Program-made: the position numbers and the translations under genes
Source: an uncultured Bacteroides sp.
Lineage (GTDB): Bacteria > Bacteroidota > Bacteroidia > Bacteroidales > Bacteroidaceae
NCBI RefSeq assembly: GCF_900547205.1
Contig: NZ_URFY01000015.1
Span: 13,649-77,648, forward strand
DNA: 64,000 nt
Reading direction: 5' to 3'
Part shown: positions 1 to 7,970 of the stretch, in pieces
Layout: each line of letters starts with the position of its first letter
Position numbering within the stretch: position 1 is the stretch's first letter
The notes under the pieces: model-generated
Seen by the model: only the letters and a program-made list of their open reading frames with translations
The model's database searches: none
What the model was told of the DNA's origin: nothing

Positions 1-33
1 CTGCATTTACGGTAGAAAAGAATATAATGCATG

Positions 34-358
34 ATGAGACACTTTTAAAACATTGATGCATGAACGGGGCACGAACATCATCAAAATCGCTTCATTGACG
101 TTAGGAATCTTTGTAGGTATCCTACTGTTTTCCTGTGTCGCCTTTCAGTTGAACTATTACGACTTTTGTCCTAAACCGGAACAGTTGTATATCGCTTATG
201 TGAATAAACCGGGGAGTCCCGATACGTATGGTACATTGGCTGGTGCCATCCGCGAGAATTTTCCAAAAGAAGTGGAAGATGCTACCGTGCTTAGGGATGT
301 GGGCGTCAAGGTATTGAGTAATAATATAATAAATGAGAATAGAAATGATACAAATTGA
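34..358 (+). pseudogene. Truncated FtsX/MacB-like ABC permease remnant
   Basis: The readable part (from a TTG at 53) gives about 100 residues with one membrane segment and resembles the N-terminus of the full permease at 1033-3351: ERG-xx-II-I-SL-LG, then GILLFS and AFxL-Y. A plausible native ATG at 34 begins M-R-H-F and then hits a stop, so about two bases (or a multiple that breaks the frame) seem to be missing near codon 5. The body of the protein, including the large periplasmic domain and the remaining membrane helices, is absent; the reading frame runs straight into the ribosome-binding region of the ATPase gene. It looks like a deletion-truncated paralogue. The alternative, a real short protein, seems unlikely given the frame break. 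Confidence 0.7.
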
Positions 359-1019
359 GAACATCAGTAAAGTATTCCGTACTACGGAAGTAGAAACGGT
401 TGCATTGAATCACGTGAATCTGGAAGTAAAAGAAGGAGAGTTTGTTGCCATCATGGGCCCTTCGGGTTGTGGCAAATCGACCTTGCTCAATATCCTCGGT
501 CTGTTGGATAATCCCACCGAAGGTTCCTATCAATTGATGGGAGAGGAAGTAGCCGGATTGAAAGAAAAGGAGCGCACCTTTGTGCGCAAAGGCAAACTGG
601 GCTTTGTGTTCCAGAGCTTCAATCTGATAGACGAATTGAACGTTTTTGAGAATGTGGAGTTGCCGCTTACTTATCTGGGAATCAAATCGTCCGAACGCAA
701 ACGCATGGTTGAAGATATACTGAGACGAATGAACATCAGCCACCGTGCCAAGCACTTCCCGCAGCAGCTTTCCGGCGGTCAGCAACAACGTGTGGCAATA
801 GCCCGTGCGGTGGTTTCCAACCCTAAATTGATTTTAGCCGATGAGCCCACAGGTAATTTGGATTCAAAGAATGGAGCGGAAGTAATGAACCTGCTGGCAG
901 AGTTGAATAAGGAAGGCACTACGATTATCATGGTGACCCACTCACAGCATGATGCGAGCTTTGCGCACCGGACAATACACTTATTTGATGGAAGCATCGT
1001 AGCAAACGTAACCGCATAA
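345..1019 (+). CDS. ABC transporter ATP-binding protein (MacB/LolD type)
   Basis: A 224-residue nucleotide-binding subunit, the usual length for the LolD/MacB/FtsE group. Seen in sequence: Walker A GPSGCGKST near residues 38-46, Q-loop in FVFQSFNL, signature LSGGQQQR near 143-150, Walker B LILADEP followed by TGNLDS, and the switch histidine in VTHSQ. The upstream in-frame ATG at 333 would add only four residues; the ATG at 345 starts the typical M-I-Q-I-E-N-I and is preferred. It lies 13 bp before the FtsX-type permease with which it should form the transporter; such pairs use ATP on the cytoplasmic face to drive extracytoplasmic work on lipoproteins, peptides or drugs. The substrate cannot be told from sequence. 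Confidence 0.93.
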   Translation: MIQIENISKVFRTTEVETVALNHVNLEVKEGEFVAIMGPSGCGKSTLLNILGLLDNPTEGSYQLMGEEVAGLKEKERTFVRKGKLGFVFQSFNLIDELNVFENVELPLTYLGIKSSERKRMVEDILRRMNISHRAKHFPQQLSGGQQQRVAIARAVVSNPKLILADEPTGNLDSKNGAEVMNLLAELNKEGTTIIMVTHSQHDASFAHRTIHLFDGSIVANVTA

Positions 1020-1032
1020 ACAGAAAGCAATA

Positions 1033-3351
1033 ATGAGACAAATCTATTACAGCATACGCACTTTATTGCGTGAGCGCGGATCGAGTATCATACGAATTAT
1101 CTCCCTTGCTTTGGGCTTGACCGTTGGCATCTTGCTCTTCTCGCAGATAGCGTTTGAGTTGAGTTACGAGAAGTGTTATTCGGAGGCGGAAAAGCTGGCA
1201 ATGGTACGTTGCCAGATGACCAACCTCAGCACAGGCGAAACGGCGGGTGATGATGGAGAATACGGTTATGACTATACTGTTTTTGATGTGGTGGCAGCCA
1301 CCTTGGCACAAGATATGCCGAAGGAGGTGGAAATTGCCAGTTGTGTACTTCCTCAAACAGGGTTTAATATCTATTACGAAGACAAATTGCTGTCCGACAT
1401 AAATTACATATACGCGGATACTTGCTTCTTTCAGACTTTCGGCATCTCCGTGCTGAAAGGTAATCCGAAAGATATGATTATGCCCGGAAGTGTTTTTGTT
1501 TCCGAACACTTTGCCCGCAAAATGTTTGGAAATCAAGACCCTATTGGTAAAGTGCTTTCGGCAGACAAGCAAAGCGACTTTACCATTCGCGGCGTATACA
1601 AGGATGTGCCGGAAAACACGATGCTCACCCATGACTTTGTAGTATCAGTCCATCGCAACGGTGGCTATCAGAATGGAGCCGGTTGGGGAGGAAATGATGT
1701 CTTTTATGCTTTTCTCCGCTTGCGCCATGCTTCGGATATTAATAAGGTGAATGATAACATTCAGCGATTGATTGGGAAATATACCGATTTGGAGTTTGAT
1801 GGCTGGAAAGCTAAATTTAGTGTCATTCCCTTAGTAAAGCGTCATGTGGATTCCCCCGATGTGCAGAAACGTTTGGTTATCTATGGATTTTTGGGCTTTG
1901 CCATCTTCTTTGTGGCTATCATGAATTATATGCTGATATCCATTGCTAATTTGAGCCGTCGTGCCAAAGGAGTGGGAGTGCACAAATGCAACGGAGCCAG
2001 TTCGGCAAATATATTCAATATGTTTCTTGCTGAGACGGGAGTACTTATCATCATCTCCGCATTGCTAAGCATCCTGCTGATAATCAATACACGCGGGCTA
2101 ATTGAAGATTTACTTTCCGTCCGTCTTTCTTCCCTTTTCACTTGGCAGACGCTATGGGTGCCTTTGCTTACTATTATCTTGCTTTTCATTCTGGCAGGTG
2201 GCATACCGGGACGACTGTTTTCACGCATTCCTGTCACGCAAGTGTTCCGCCGCTATACCGACGGGAAGAAAGGATGGAAACGCTCACTGCTGTTCGTTCA
2301 GTTTACGGGAGTATCTTTCGTCTTAGGGTTATTGCTCGTCACTTTGTTGCAATACACTCATTTGATGAACAGGGATATGGGCATAGTTGTGCCCGGTTTG
2401 GCCCAAGCTGAAAGTTGGCTACCCAAAGAATCAGTGGAGCATATCAAAGACGAGCTGCGTCGCCAACCGATGGTAGAAGGAGCAACTGTTGCCATGAATG
2501 GCGTGCTTGGCGAATATTGGACGCGCGGATTGATAAGCAATGACGGTAAACGAATCTCTACACTTAATTTCAACTCATGCCATTATAATTATCCCGAGGT
2601 AATGGGCATCAAGATTGTAGAAGGAACTACGCTAAAGAAACAGAACGATCTGCTGGTGAATGAAGAACTGGTGCGCCTGATGAGATGGACCGATGGAGCG
2701 GTAGGTAAAAAGCTGAATGATGTGCAGGGAACAATTGTCGGTGTATTTCGTGACATACGCAATACCAGTTTCTATTCGTCACAGTATCCTATTGTGCTGA
2801 TAGGCGATGAAAATGCCAATCACGCATTCAACGTACGTTTGAAAGAGCCCTATGGTGAGAATCTGAAACGTCTCAACGAGTATGTGGAAAATACATTTCC
2901 CAGTGTATCCTTGCATTTCACTTCCGTAGATGGAATGATAAAAGAGATGTATAAAGATGTGTATCGTTTCCGCAACTCCGTCTGGATTACTTCCGTTTTC
3001 ATTCTGCTGATTGTCGTCATGGGATTGATAGGCTATGTGAATGATGAAACCCAACGCCGGAGCAAGGAGATTGCCATCCGGAAAGTGAATGGAGCCACGG
3101 CTTCTCATGTGCTGAGTTTGCTGACACGTGAAATCCTATATATCTCAGTGATTTCTATCTTGTTAGGAACAGCCGTCTCTTATTTTGCAGGACAGGCATG
3201 GCTCGACCAGTTTGCCGAACAGATTGATTTAAATCCATTGCTTTTTGTAGGTACAGCCTTGTTTGTTCAGTTGCTCATTATAATTTGTGTCATACTGAAA
3301 GCTTGGCATATCGCCAACGAGAATCCTGTGGATAGCATCAAAGGGGAATAA
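1033..3351 (+). CDS. ABC transporter permease, FtsX/MacB family
   Basis: A 772-residue membrane protein with an N-terminal membrane helix (about residues 20-42), a MacB-like periplasmic domain (about 45-280), three membrane segments (about 285-410), a second extracytoplasmic domain, and a C-terminal FtsX block (about 655-765) containing the typical EIAIRKVNGA motif. The first FtsX block carries the related GVHKCNGA motif. Two FtsX cores in one chain are common in Bacteroidota, where several such permeases sit next to one ATPase. Its partner is the ATPase ending 13 bp upstream. The truncated relative at 34-358 suggests that this locus once had at least two such permeases. Confidence 0.9.
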   Translation: MRQIYYSIRTLLRERGSSIIRIISLALGLTVGILLFSQIAFELSYEKCYSEAEKLAMVRCQMTNLSTGETAGDDGEYGYDYTVFDVVAATLAQDMPKEVEIASCVLPQTGFNIYYEDKLLSDINYIYADTCFFQTFGISVLKGNPKDMIMPGSVFVSEHFARKMFGNQDPIGKVLSADKQSDFTIRGVYKDVPENTMLTHDFVVSVHRNGGYQNGAGWGGNDVFYAFLRLRHASDINKVNDNIQRLIGKYTDLEFDGWKAKFSVIPLVKRHVDSPDVQKRLVIYGFLGFAIFFVAIMNYMLISIANLSRRAKGVGVHKCNGASSANIFNMFLAETGVLIIISALLSILLIINTRGLIEDLLSVRLSSLFTWQTLWVPLLTIILLFILAGGIPGRLFSRIPVTQVFRRYTDGKKGWKRSLLFVQFTGVSFVLGLLLVTLLQYTHLMNRDMGIVVPGLAQAESWLPKESVEHIKDELRRQPMVEGATVAMNGVLGEYWTRGLISNDGKRISTLNFNSCHYNYPEVMGIKIVEGTTLKKQNDLLVNEELVRLMRWTDGAVGKKLNDVQGTIVGVFRDIRNTSFYSSQYPIVLIGDENANHAFNVRLKEPYGENLKRLNEYVENTFPSVSLHFTSVDGMIKEMYKDVYRFRNSVWITSVFILLIVVMGLIGYVNDETQRRSKEIAIRKVNGATASHVLSLLTREILYISVISILLGTAVSYFAGQAWLDQFAEQIDLNPLLFVGTALFVQLLIIICVILKAWHIANENPVDSIKGE

Positions 3352-3360
3352 ATGCAGGTC

Positions 3361-3397
3361 AATGGCAGGGTAGGGCGACAAACCTTATTCTGCCATT
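3361..3397. terminator. Bidirectional hairpin between converging genes
   Basis: AATGGCAG (3361-3368) pairs with CTGCCATT (3390-3397) and is followed by a T-rich stretch on the plus strand. It sits between the stop of the permease gene and the stop of the converging MATE gene, so it may end transcripts from both sides. Confidence 0.6.
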
Positions 3398-3404
3398 TGA
3401 TTTA

Positions 3405-4763
3405 TTATGCTGTTACCTGATTCTGTTTCGTCACCTTCTTTATATAGTACATCAGACTGATAACCGCCGTTATAAACGCCAACCCGTCCGACACCGGCAT
3501 ACTAATCCACACACCTTTCAATCCCCACCATTGCGGGAAAAGCAACAGACAGGGCAATAAATAAAGCAACTGTCGCGTCAGCGAAATGAAAATACTGATT
3601 TTCACCTTACCGATGCTTTGGAAGAAGTTACCAATCACAATCTGCGCCCCAACGAACGGGAACATAAGAGCCGTGATGCGAAGCCCGTCTACAGCCAGTC
3701 CGATTAACTCGTCGCTATCCGTGAAGATAGCCGATACTGCGTGCGGGAACAATTCGCAGATAATAAACCCGCTACTAGTGATAATCACGCCCGAAATGAT
3801 GCCCAACCGCAGCGTTTTCTTCACACGGTCCATCTTCTGCGCTCCAAAGTTATAGCCCACAATCGGTTGCATACCCATCGTCAGTCCGAGTACAATCATT
3901 ACATACAGCGTCAGCAACCGGTTGATGATGCCGTAAGCGCCAATTGCCATATCTCCGCCGTTGTTTTGCAGGCTATTGTTGATGATAACCACAATGATAC
4001 AAGCACATACATTCATCAGGAACGGCGACATACCGATAGCAAAGATGCTGCCAACAATCCTCCGTTTCATCTTCCAGATAGTCCCTTCAAAGTGCACCGT
4101 GCTTTCTTTCTTGTAGAAGTGGCTCACTACCCACACCATACCGATAAACTGTGAAATAACCGTAGCCGTGGCAGCCCCCCGCATCCCCCATTCAAAATGA
4201 AAGATAAAGATAGGAGCTAGAATAATATTGGCAAGCACTGTCGCCATCGACGTTATCATTGCCTTCTTCGGATATCCGGTGGCGCGCATCAAGTTGTTCA
4301 ATCCAATCATGGTGTACGTGATAGGTGTTCCCAATATGATGACCTGCATAAAGCTGCGCGCATAGGGCAATGTATCGTGGCTGGCGCCGAAAAACCTTAA
4401 TATATCGTCGAGAAAGATGAAGGACAACACCCCGAAGAATACAGAATTGGTAATACAAAGCATCAGCGTGTGTGACAAGATTTCCGTAGCCCCTTTCAGG
4501 TCTTTCTGCCCCAAGCGGATGGATGCAAGCGTAGAACCTCCGGCAGAAACCAGCGTACAGAAGGCGACCACAAGATTCATCAGCGGAAAGCTGACCGCCA
4601 GTCCGGCAATAGCCATCGGACCGACACCGTGACCGATGAAGATGCTATCTATAATATTATAGATAGAGGTAATCGTCATTCCTATGATGGCGGGGATTGA
4701 ATATTGTAACAGCAGTTTGCCGATACTTTCATTTCCTAATATGTGAGGGTCTTTCTTGCTCAT
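3405..4763 (-). CDS. MATE family efflux transporter
   Basis: A 452-residue protein with about twelve hydrophobic segments, the normal size for a MATE Na+/H+-coupled multidrug antiporter of the inner membrane. Typical family text is visible: N-terminal GNESIGKLLLQYSIPAIIGM, then IDSIFIGHGVGPMAIAGLAVSFP, and in the second half GMQPIVGYNFGAQ. The track frame also allows a GTG two codons upstream, but the ATG at 4763 is the simpler start. Its 5' region is unusual: a TAnnTTTG-type promoter at 4907-4914 would give a leader of about 130 nt that is almost filled by five 22-bp tandem repeats (4780-4889). The substrate is not predictable. Confidence 0.92.
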   Translation of the reverse strand: MSKKDPHILGNESIGKLLLQYSIPAIIGMTITSIYNIIDSIFIGHGVGPMAIAGLAVSFPLMNLVVAFCTLVSAGGSTLASIRLGQKDLKGATEILSHTLMLCITNSVFFGVLSFIFLDDILRFFGASHDTLPYARSFMQVIILGTPITYTMIGLNNLMRATGYPKKAMITSMATVLANIILAPIFIFHFEWGMRGAATATVISQFIGMVWVVSHFYKKESTVHFEGTIWKMKRRIVGSIFAIGMSPFLMNVCACIIVVIINNSLQNNGGDMAIGAYGIINRLLTLYVMIVLGLTMGMQPIVGYNFGAQKMDRVKKTLRLGIISGVIITSSGFIICELFPHAVSAIFTDSDELIGLAVDGLRITALMFPFVGAQIVIGNFFQSIGKVKISIFISLTRQLLYLLPCLLLFPQWWGLKGVWISMPVSDGLAFITAVISLMYYIKKVTKQNQVTA

Positions 4764-4779
4764 ACGCACATTCTACTAT

Positions 4780-4889
4780 TGTTGAATTAGAGTCTCTGTT
4801 TTTCATGAATAAAGGCTCTGTGTTATTGAATTAGAAGCTCTATCTTGTTGGATTAGAGCCTCTATATTGTTGAAATAAAGCGTCTGTTA
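4780..4889. repeat. Five tandem 22-bp repeats in the leader of the MATE gene
   Basis: Five consecutive units of exactly 22 bp start at 4780, 4802, 4824, 4846 and 4868. They are degenerate but keep a core close to GAATTAGAGCCTCTGTTT. The array ends 17 bp from the ATG of the MATE gene, in the predicted transcribed leader. A second block with the same 22-bp period and core is at 36682-36747, again upstream of a minus-strand gene and in the same orientation. Confidence 0.85.
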
Positions 4890-4906
4890 CGTTTTTTTAA
4901 GTGGGG

Positions 4907-4936
4907 CAAAGGTACAAATTATTTGCCTGATTCAAT
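4907..4936 (-). promoter_or_regulatory. Predicted promoter of the MATE gene
   Basis: On the minus strand the sequence TACCTTTG (4907-4914) matches the Bacteroides -7 consensus TAnnTTTG. An ATTG at 4933-4936 is a weak match to the -33 TTTG element, with an 18-bp spacer. This places the start of transcription near 4900, upstream of the 22-bp repeat array. Confidence 0.55.
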
Positions 4937-4953
4937 GATTATTCGGAACTTTG
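4922..4953 (+). promoter_or_regulatory. Possible promoter of the HAD phosphatase gene
   Basis: TTTG at 4922-4925 and GAACTTTG at 4946-4953 are 20 bp apart and resemble the Bacteroides -33/-7 pair, though the first base of the -7 box is not T. It would overlap the divergent MATE promoter. Confidence 0.4.
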
Positions 4954-5001
4954 CACCATTCTATACACAAGGTTTAACGTTTTAGGTAAAAAGAAAGTTT
5001 T

Positions 5002-5649
5002 ATGGATACAACAAAATCAATTGCAGTACTTTTCGACTTCGACGGCGTCATTATGGACACCGAAACTCAGTACACCGTCTTTTGGAACGAACAGGGACGT
5101 AAGTATCTGGGCGAAGAAGATTTCGGCCGCAGCATCAAAGGTCAGACGTTGACACAGATTTATGACAAATACTTTGGCGACAAGCCCGATGCCCGGCAAG
5201 AAATCACTGCGGGACTCAACGTTTTCGAGAAAGAGATGTCCTACGAATACATCCCCGGCGTCGAAGCTTTCATTGCCGACCTTCGCCGGAATGGAGTGAA
5301 GATAGCCGTAGTCACCAGTTCCAACGAAGAGAAAATGCAGAACGTATACAACGCCCATCCCGAGTTTAAAGGCATGGTAGACCGCATACTGACCGGAGAA
5401 ATGTTTGCCCGTTCAAAGCCCGCTCCCGACTGCTTTCTGCTGGGAATGGAAGTCTTTGGCACTTCGCCCGACAACACCTATGTTTTTGAAGACTCCTTCC
5501 ACGGCCTGCAAGCCGGAATGACTTCCGGGGCTACCGTGATAGGCCTTGCCACCACCAATTCTCGCGAAGCTATCACCGGAAAAGCACATTATATAATGGA
5601 TGACTTTACCGGAATGACATACGATAAACTGCTGACATTGCATCGCTAA
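5002..5649 (+). CDS. HAD-family hydrolase, beta-phosphoglucomutase-like
   Basis: A 215-residue cytoplasmic phosphatase or phosphomutase of HAD subfamily IA. Motif I is FDFDGVIMDTE near residues 11-21 (nucleophile and acid/base aspartates), motif II is VVTSS, motif III lysine lies in ARSKPAPDCF, and motif IV is VFEDSFHGLQAG. The alpha-helical cap lies between motif I and motif II. The GxxxAG-type text and length fit the beta-phosphoglucomutase/sugar-phosphatase branch; the exact phosphoester is not predictable. It appears to be monocistronic, with a possible promoter at 4922-4953 and a strong terminator at 5677-5728. Confidence 0.9.
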   Translation: MDTTKSIAVLFDFDGVIMDTETQYTVFWNEQGRKYLGEEDFGRSIKGQTLTQIYDKYFGDKPDARQEITAGLNVFEKEMSYEYIPGVEAFIADLRRNGVKIAVVTSSNEEKMQNVYNAHPEFKGMVDRILTGEMFARSKPAPDCFLLGMEVFGTSPDNTYVFEDSFHGLQAGMTSGATVIGLATTNSREAITGKAHYIMDDFTGMTYDKLLTLHR

Positions 5650-5676
5650 CACTCCTCTTGCAATGTCCTTCATCCT

Positions 5677-5728
5677 CCTTTCAACCGCTCTCTAGCTATA
5701 TAGAGAGGGCGATTGAAAGGATTTTTTT
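5677..5728 (+). terminator. Intrinsic terminator after the HAD gene
   Basis: CCTTTCAA (5677-5684) and TTGAAAGG (5713-5720) form the outer stem, with an inner CTCT/AGAG stem, followed by a run of seven Ts. This is a classic intrinsic terminator for rightward transcription. Confidence 0.85.
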
Positions 5729-5760
5729 GTTTTTCTATCTCTGTTATGGATTAAATGTTA

Positions 5761-5768
5761 TAACTTTG
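5761..5768 (+). promoter_or_regulatory. Predicted -7 box of panB
   Basis: TAACTTTG matches the Bacteroides -7 consensus TAnnTTTG. No clear -33 TTTG is seen at the right distance. It would give a leader of about 75 nt before the panB ATG. Confidence 0.5.
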
Positions 5769-5845
5769 CCGCGCTTTTCGACAAGGCTTGATGCCAACAC
5801 CGAAAAACGATAAATCATAATTTATTAATCAAAACTTAAAAAGAC

Positions 5846-6667
5846 ATGGCTGGTTATATATCAGATGATACAAGAAAGGTGACTACTCATCGCTTGGTTG
5901 AAATGAAACAGAGAGGCGAAAAAATATCTATGCTTACCGCTTACGACTACACAATGGCGCAGATTGTTGACGGTGCCGGTATGGACGTCATTCTGGTTGG
6001 TGATTCCGCTTCAAACGTGATGGCGGGTAACGTGACTACACTGCCTATCACGCTCGACCAAATGATTTATCACGCTAAATCCGTAGTACGCGGTGTGAAG
6101 CGTGCCATGGTAGTGGTCGATATGCCGTTCGGTTCCTATCAGGGAAACGAGATGGAAGGACTTGCTTCCGCCATCCGCATCATGAAGGAAAGCCACGCCG
6201 ACGCCCTGAAGATGGAAGGCGGAGAAGAAATCATCGACACGGTGAAACGCATCGTTTGCGCAGGTATTCCGGTGATGGGACATCTGGGGTTGATGCCGCA
6301 GTCTATCAATAAATACGGAACGTATACGGTACGTGCCAAAGACGAAGCCGAAGCTGATAAATTGGTTCGTGATGCCCATCTGCTCGAAGAAGCGGGCTGC
6401 TTTGGCATCGTTCTCGAAAAGATTCCGGCAACGCTGGCAGAACGTGTGGCTTCCGAGCTGACTATACCTATTATAGGTATCGGTGCAGGTGGCCATGTGG
6501 ACGGTCAGGTGTTGGTGATTCAGGATATGCTTGGGATGAACAACGGGTTCCGTCCGCGCTTCCTGCGCCGTTATGCCGACTTATACACAGTAATGACCGA
6601 TGCTATCAGCCGTTACGTCTCTGACGTGAAGAATTGCTACTTCCCCAACGAGAAGGAACAATATTAG
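5846..6667 (+). CDS. panB: 3-methyl-2-oxobutanoate hydroxymethyltransferase
   Basis: A 273-residue enzyme, the usual PanB length. It adds a hydroxymethyl group from 5,10-methylene-tetrahydrofolate to 2-oxoisovalerate to give ketopantoate, the first step of pantothenate and coenzyme A synthesis. Family motifs are plain: [13 protein letters not shown] at the N-terminus, the metal-binding aspartates in [12 protein letters not shown] and [26 protein letters not shown], the general-base glutamate in VLEKIP, and [15 protein letters not shown]. The Bacteroides-style C-terminus ends in FPNEKEQY. No other pan genes are nearby; an MFS transporter follows 8 bp downstream and may be co-transcribed. Confidence 0.97.
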   Translation: MAGYISDDTRKVTTHRLVEMKQRGEKISMLTAYDYTMAQIVDGAGMDVILVGDSASNVMAGNVTTLPITLDQMIYHAKSVVRGVKRAMVVVDMPFGSYQGNEMEGLASAIRIMKESHADALKMEGGEEIIDTVKRIVCAGIPVMGHLGLMPQSINKYGTYTVRAKDEAEADKLVRDAHLLEEAGCFGIVLEKIPATLAERVASELTIPIIGIGAGGHVDGQVLVIQDMLGMNNGFRPRFLRRYADLYTVMTDAISRYVSDVKNCYFPNEKEQY

Positions 6668-6675
6668 AACGATAT

Positions 6676-7851
6676 ATGGCAGTTAAATTGTGGACAGTTC
6701 ATTTTATGCGAATATGCGTAGCTAATTTGCTGTTGTTTATCTCCTTGTATATGTTGTTTCCGGTGCTTCCCGTCGAAATGGCAGAACGGCTGGGAGTACC
6801 AATCGCACAGACTGGAGTAATCTTTCTTTTCTTTACCGTAGGAATGTTTCTTATCGGTCCTTTCCATGCCTACCTCGTAGATGCCTACAAGCGTAAGTAT
6901 GTGTGTATGTTCGCCTTTGCCCTAATGGTGGCGGCAGCGGCAGGATATGCATTTGTGACAAATATAACGGAACTTATCTTGCTGAGTACCGTTCAAGGAC
7001 TGGCATTCGGCATTGCTACCACCGCAGGAATCACGCTTGCCATCGACATCACGAATTCTACACTCCGCAGTGCCGGAAATGTAAGTTTCTCGTGGATGGC
7101 GCGCTTGGGAATGATTATCGGAATCGCTTTGGGAGTATGGCTCTACCAGCACAATTCATTCCGAAATCTGCTGACTATATCCGTTGTCACCGGAGCGGTG
7201 GGCATCCTGATGTCATCCGGGGTATACGTACCATTCCGTGCGCCATTTGTCACCAAGCTCTATTCCTTCGACCGCTTCCTGCTGCTGCGCGGATGGGTGC
7301 CTGCTATCAACCTAATCCTGATAACTTTCGTTCCGGGATTATTGATTCCACTGGTGCATCCTTTCTTGAATGATGCTACATTGGGAGAGTTGGGGATATC
7401 CATTCCTTTCTTTGCCGGAGTGGGAGTGGGGTATCTTGTTTCCTTATTAGTGGCAAGGTTCCTGTTGCTTCCTTATTTCTCAAAGTTGAAGGAGATGACG
7501 ATGCGGCTGGTGATGATGGGCATTTTATTGGAGATACTGGCAATGCTACTGCTAGCAGGCAATGGTGCTATTAGCATAGTCTCGGTAATTCTTGGATTGG
7601 GCTTAGGGCTTGTGATGCCGGAGTTTCTGGTGATGTTCGTGAAGTTGTCTCATCACTGCCAGCGAGGTACGGCAAATACGACTCACTTGCTGGCGAGTGA
7701 AGTAGGTATTGCACTGGGAATCGCCGTTGCGTGCTACATGGATATGGATACGGACAGAATGCTATATATCGGACAAATCGTTGCATCGGTTGCATTGCTT
7801 TTCTTTGTACTGATAACGCATCCTTACTATAAGAGGAAGAAAGTAAGATAA
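6676..7851 (+). CDS. MFS transporter
   Basis: A 391-residue major facilitator with about twelve membrane helices. The ATG at 6676 is chosen because translation from the earlier ATG at 6634 overlaps the end of panB and adds a hydrophilic tail not typical of the family; from 6676 the protein reads M-A-V-K-L-W and soon enters helix 1. The loop 2-3 motif is visible in weakened form (GPFHAYLVDAYKRK), with charged residues after helix 2. The close spacing to panB (8 bp) suggests one transcript; whether it moves a compound related to pantothenate is open. Sugar or drug export is equally possible. Confidence 0.85.
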   Translation: MAVKLWTVHFMRICVANLLLFISLYMLFPVLPVEMAERLGVPIAQTGVIFLFFTVGMFLIGPFHAYLVDAYKRKYVCMFAFALMVAAAAGYAFVTNITELILLSTVQGLAFGIATTAGITLAIDITNSTLRSAGNVSFSWMARLGMIIGIALGVWLYQHNSFRNLLTISVVTGAVGILMSSGVYVPFRAPFVTKLYSFDRFLLLRGWVPAINLILITFVPGLLIPLVHPFLNDATLGELGISIPFFAGVGVGYLVSLLVARFLLLPYFSKLKEMTMRLVMMGILLEILAMLLLAGNGAISIVSVILGLGLGLVMPEFLVMFVKLSHHCQRGTANTTHLLASEVGIALGIAVACYMDMDTDRMLYIGQIVASVALLFFVLITHPYYKRKKVR

Positions 7852-7868
7852 CATATTTATTACAGAAA

Positions 7869-7953
7869 ATAGCGTCACTATACCGTCGGGATAGTGATGC
7901 TATCGTATACAAATAGTGACGCTATCCGCGTGTGATAGCGTCACTATGTTTTT
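7869..7953. terminator. Double hairpin terminator with four copies of one 13-mer
   Basis: Two hairpins stand side by side between the converging MFS and RelA/SpoT genes. The second is very strong: ATAGTGACGCTATC (7913-7926) pairs with GATAGCGTCACTAT (7934-7947) and is followed by GTTTTTA. The first (7869-7904) uses almost the same arms with one mismatch. All four arms are versions of ATAGCGTCACTAT, so alternative pairing between hairpins is possible. Confidence 0.85.
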
Positions 7954-7970
7954 ATACATCAATGCTGTTA

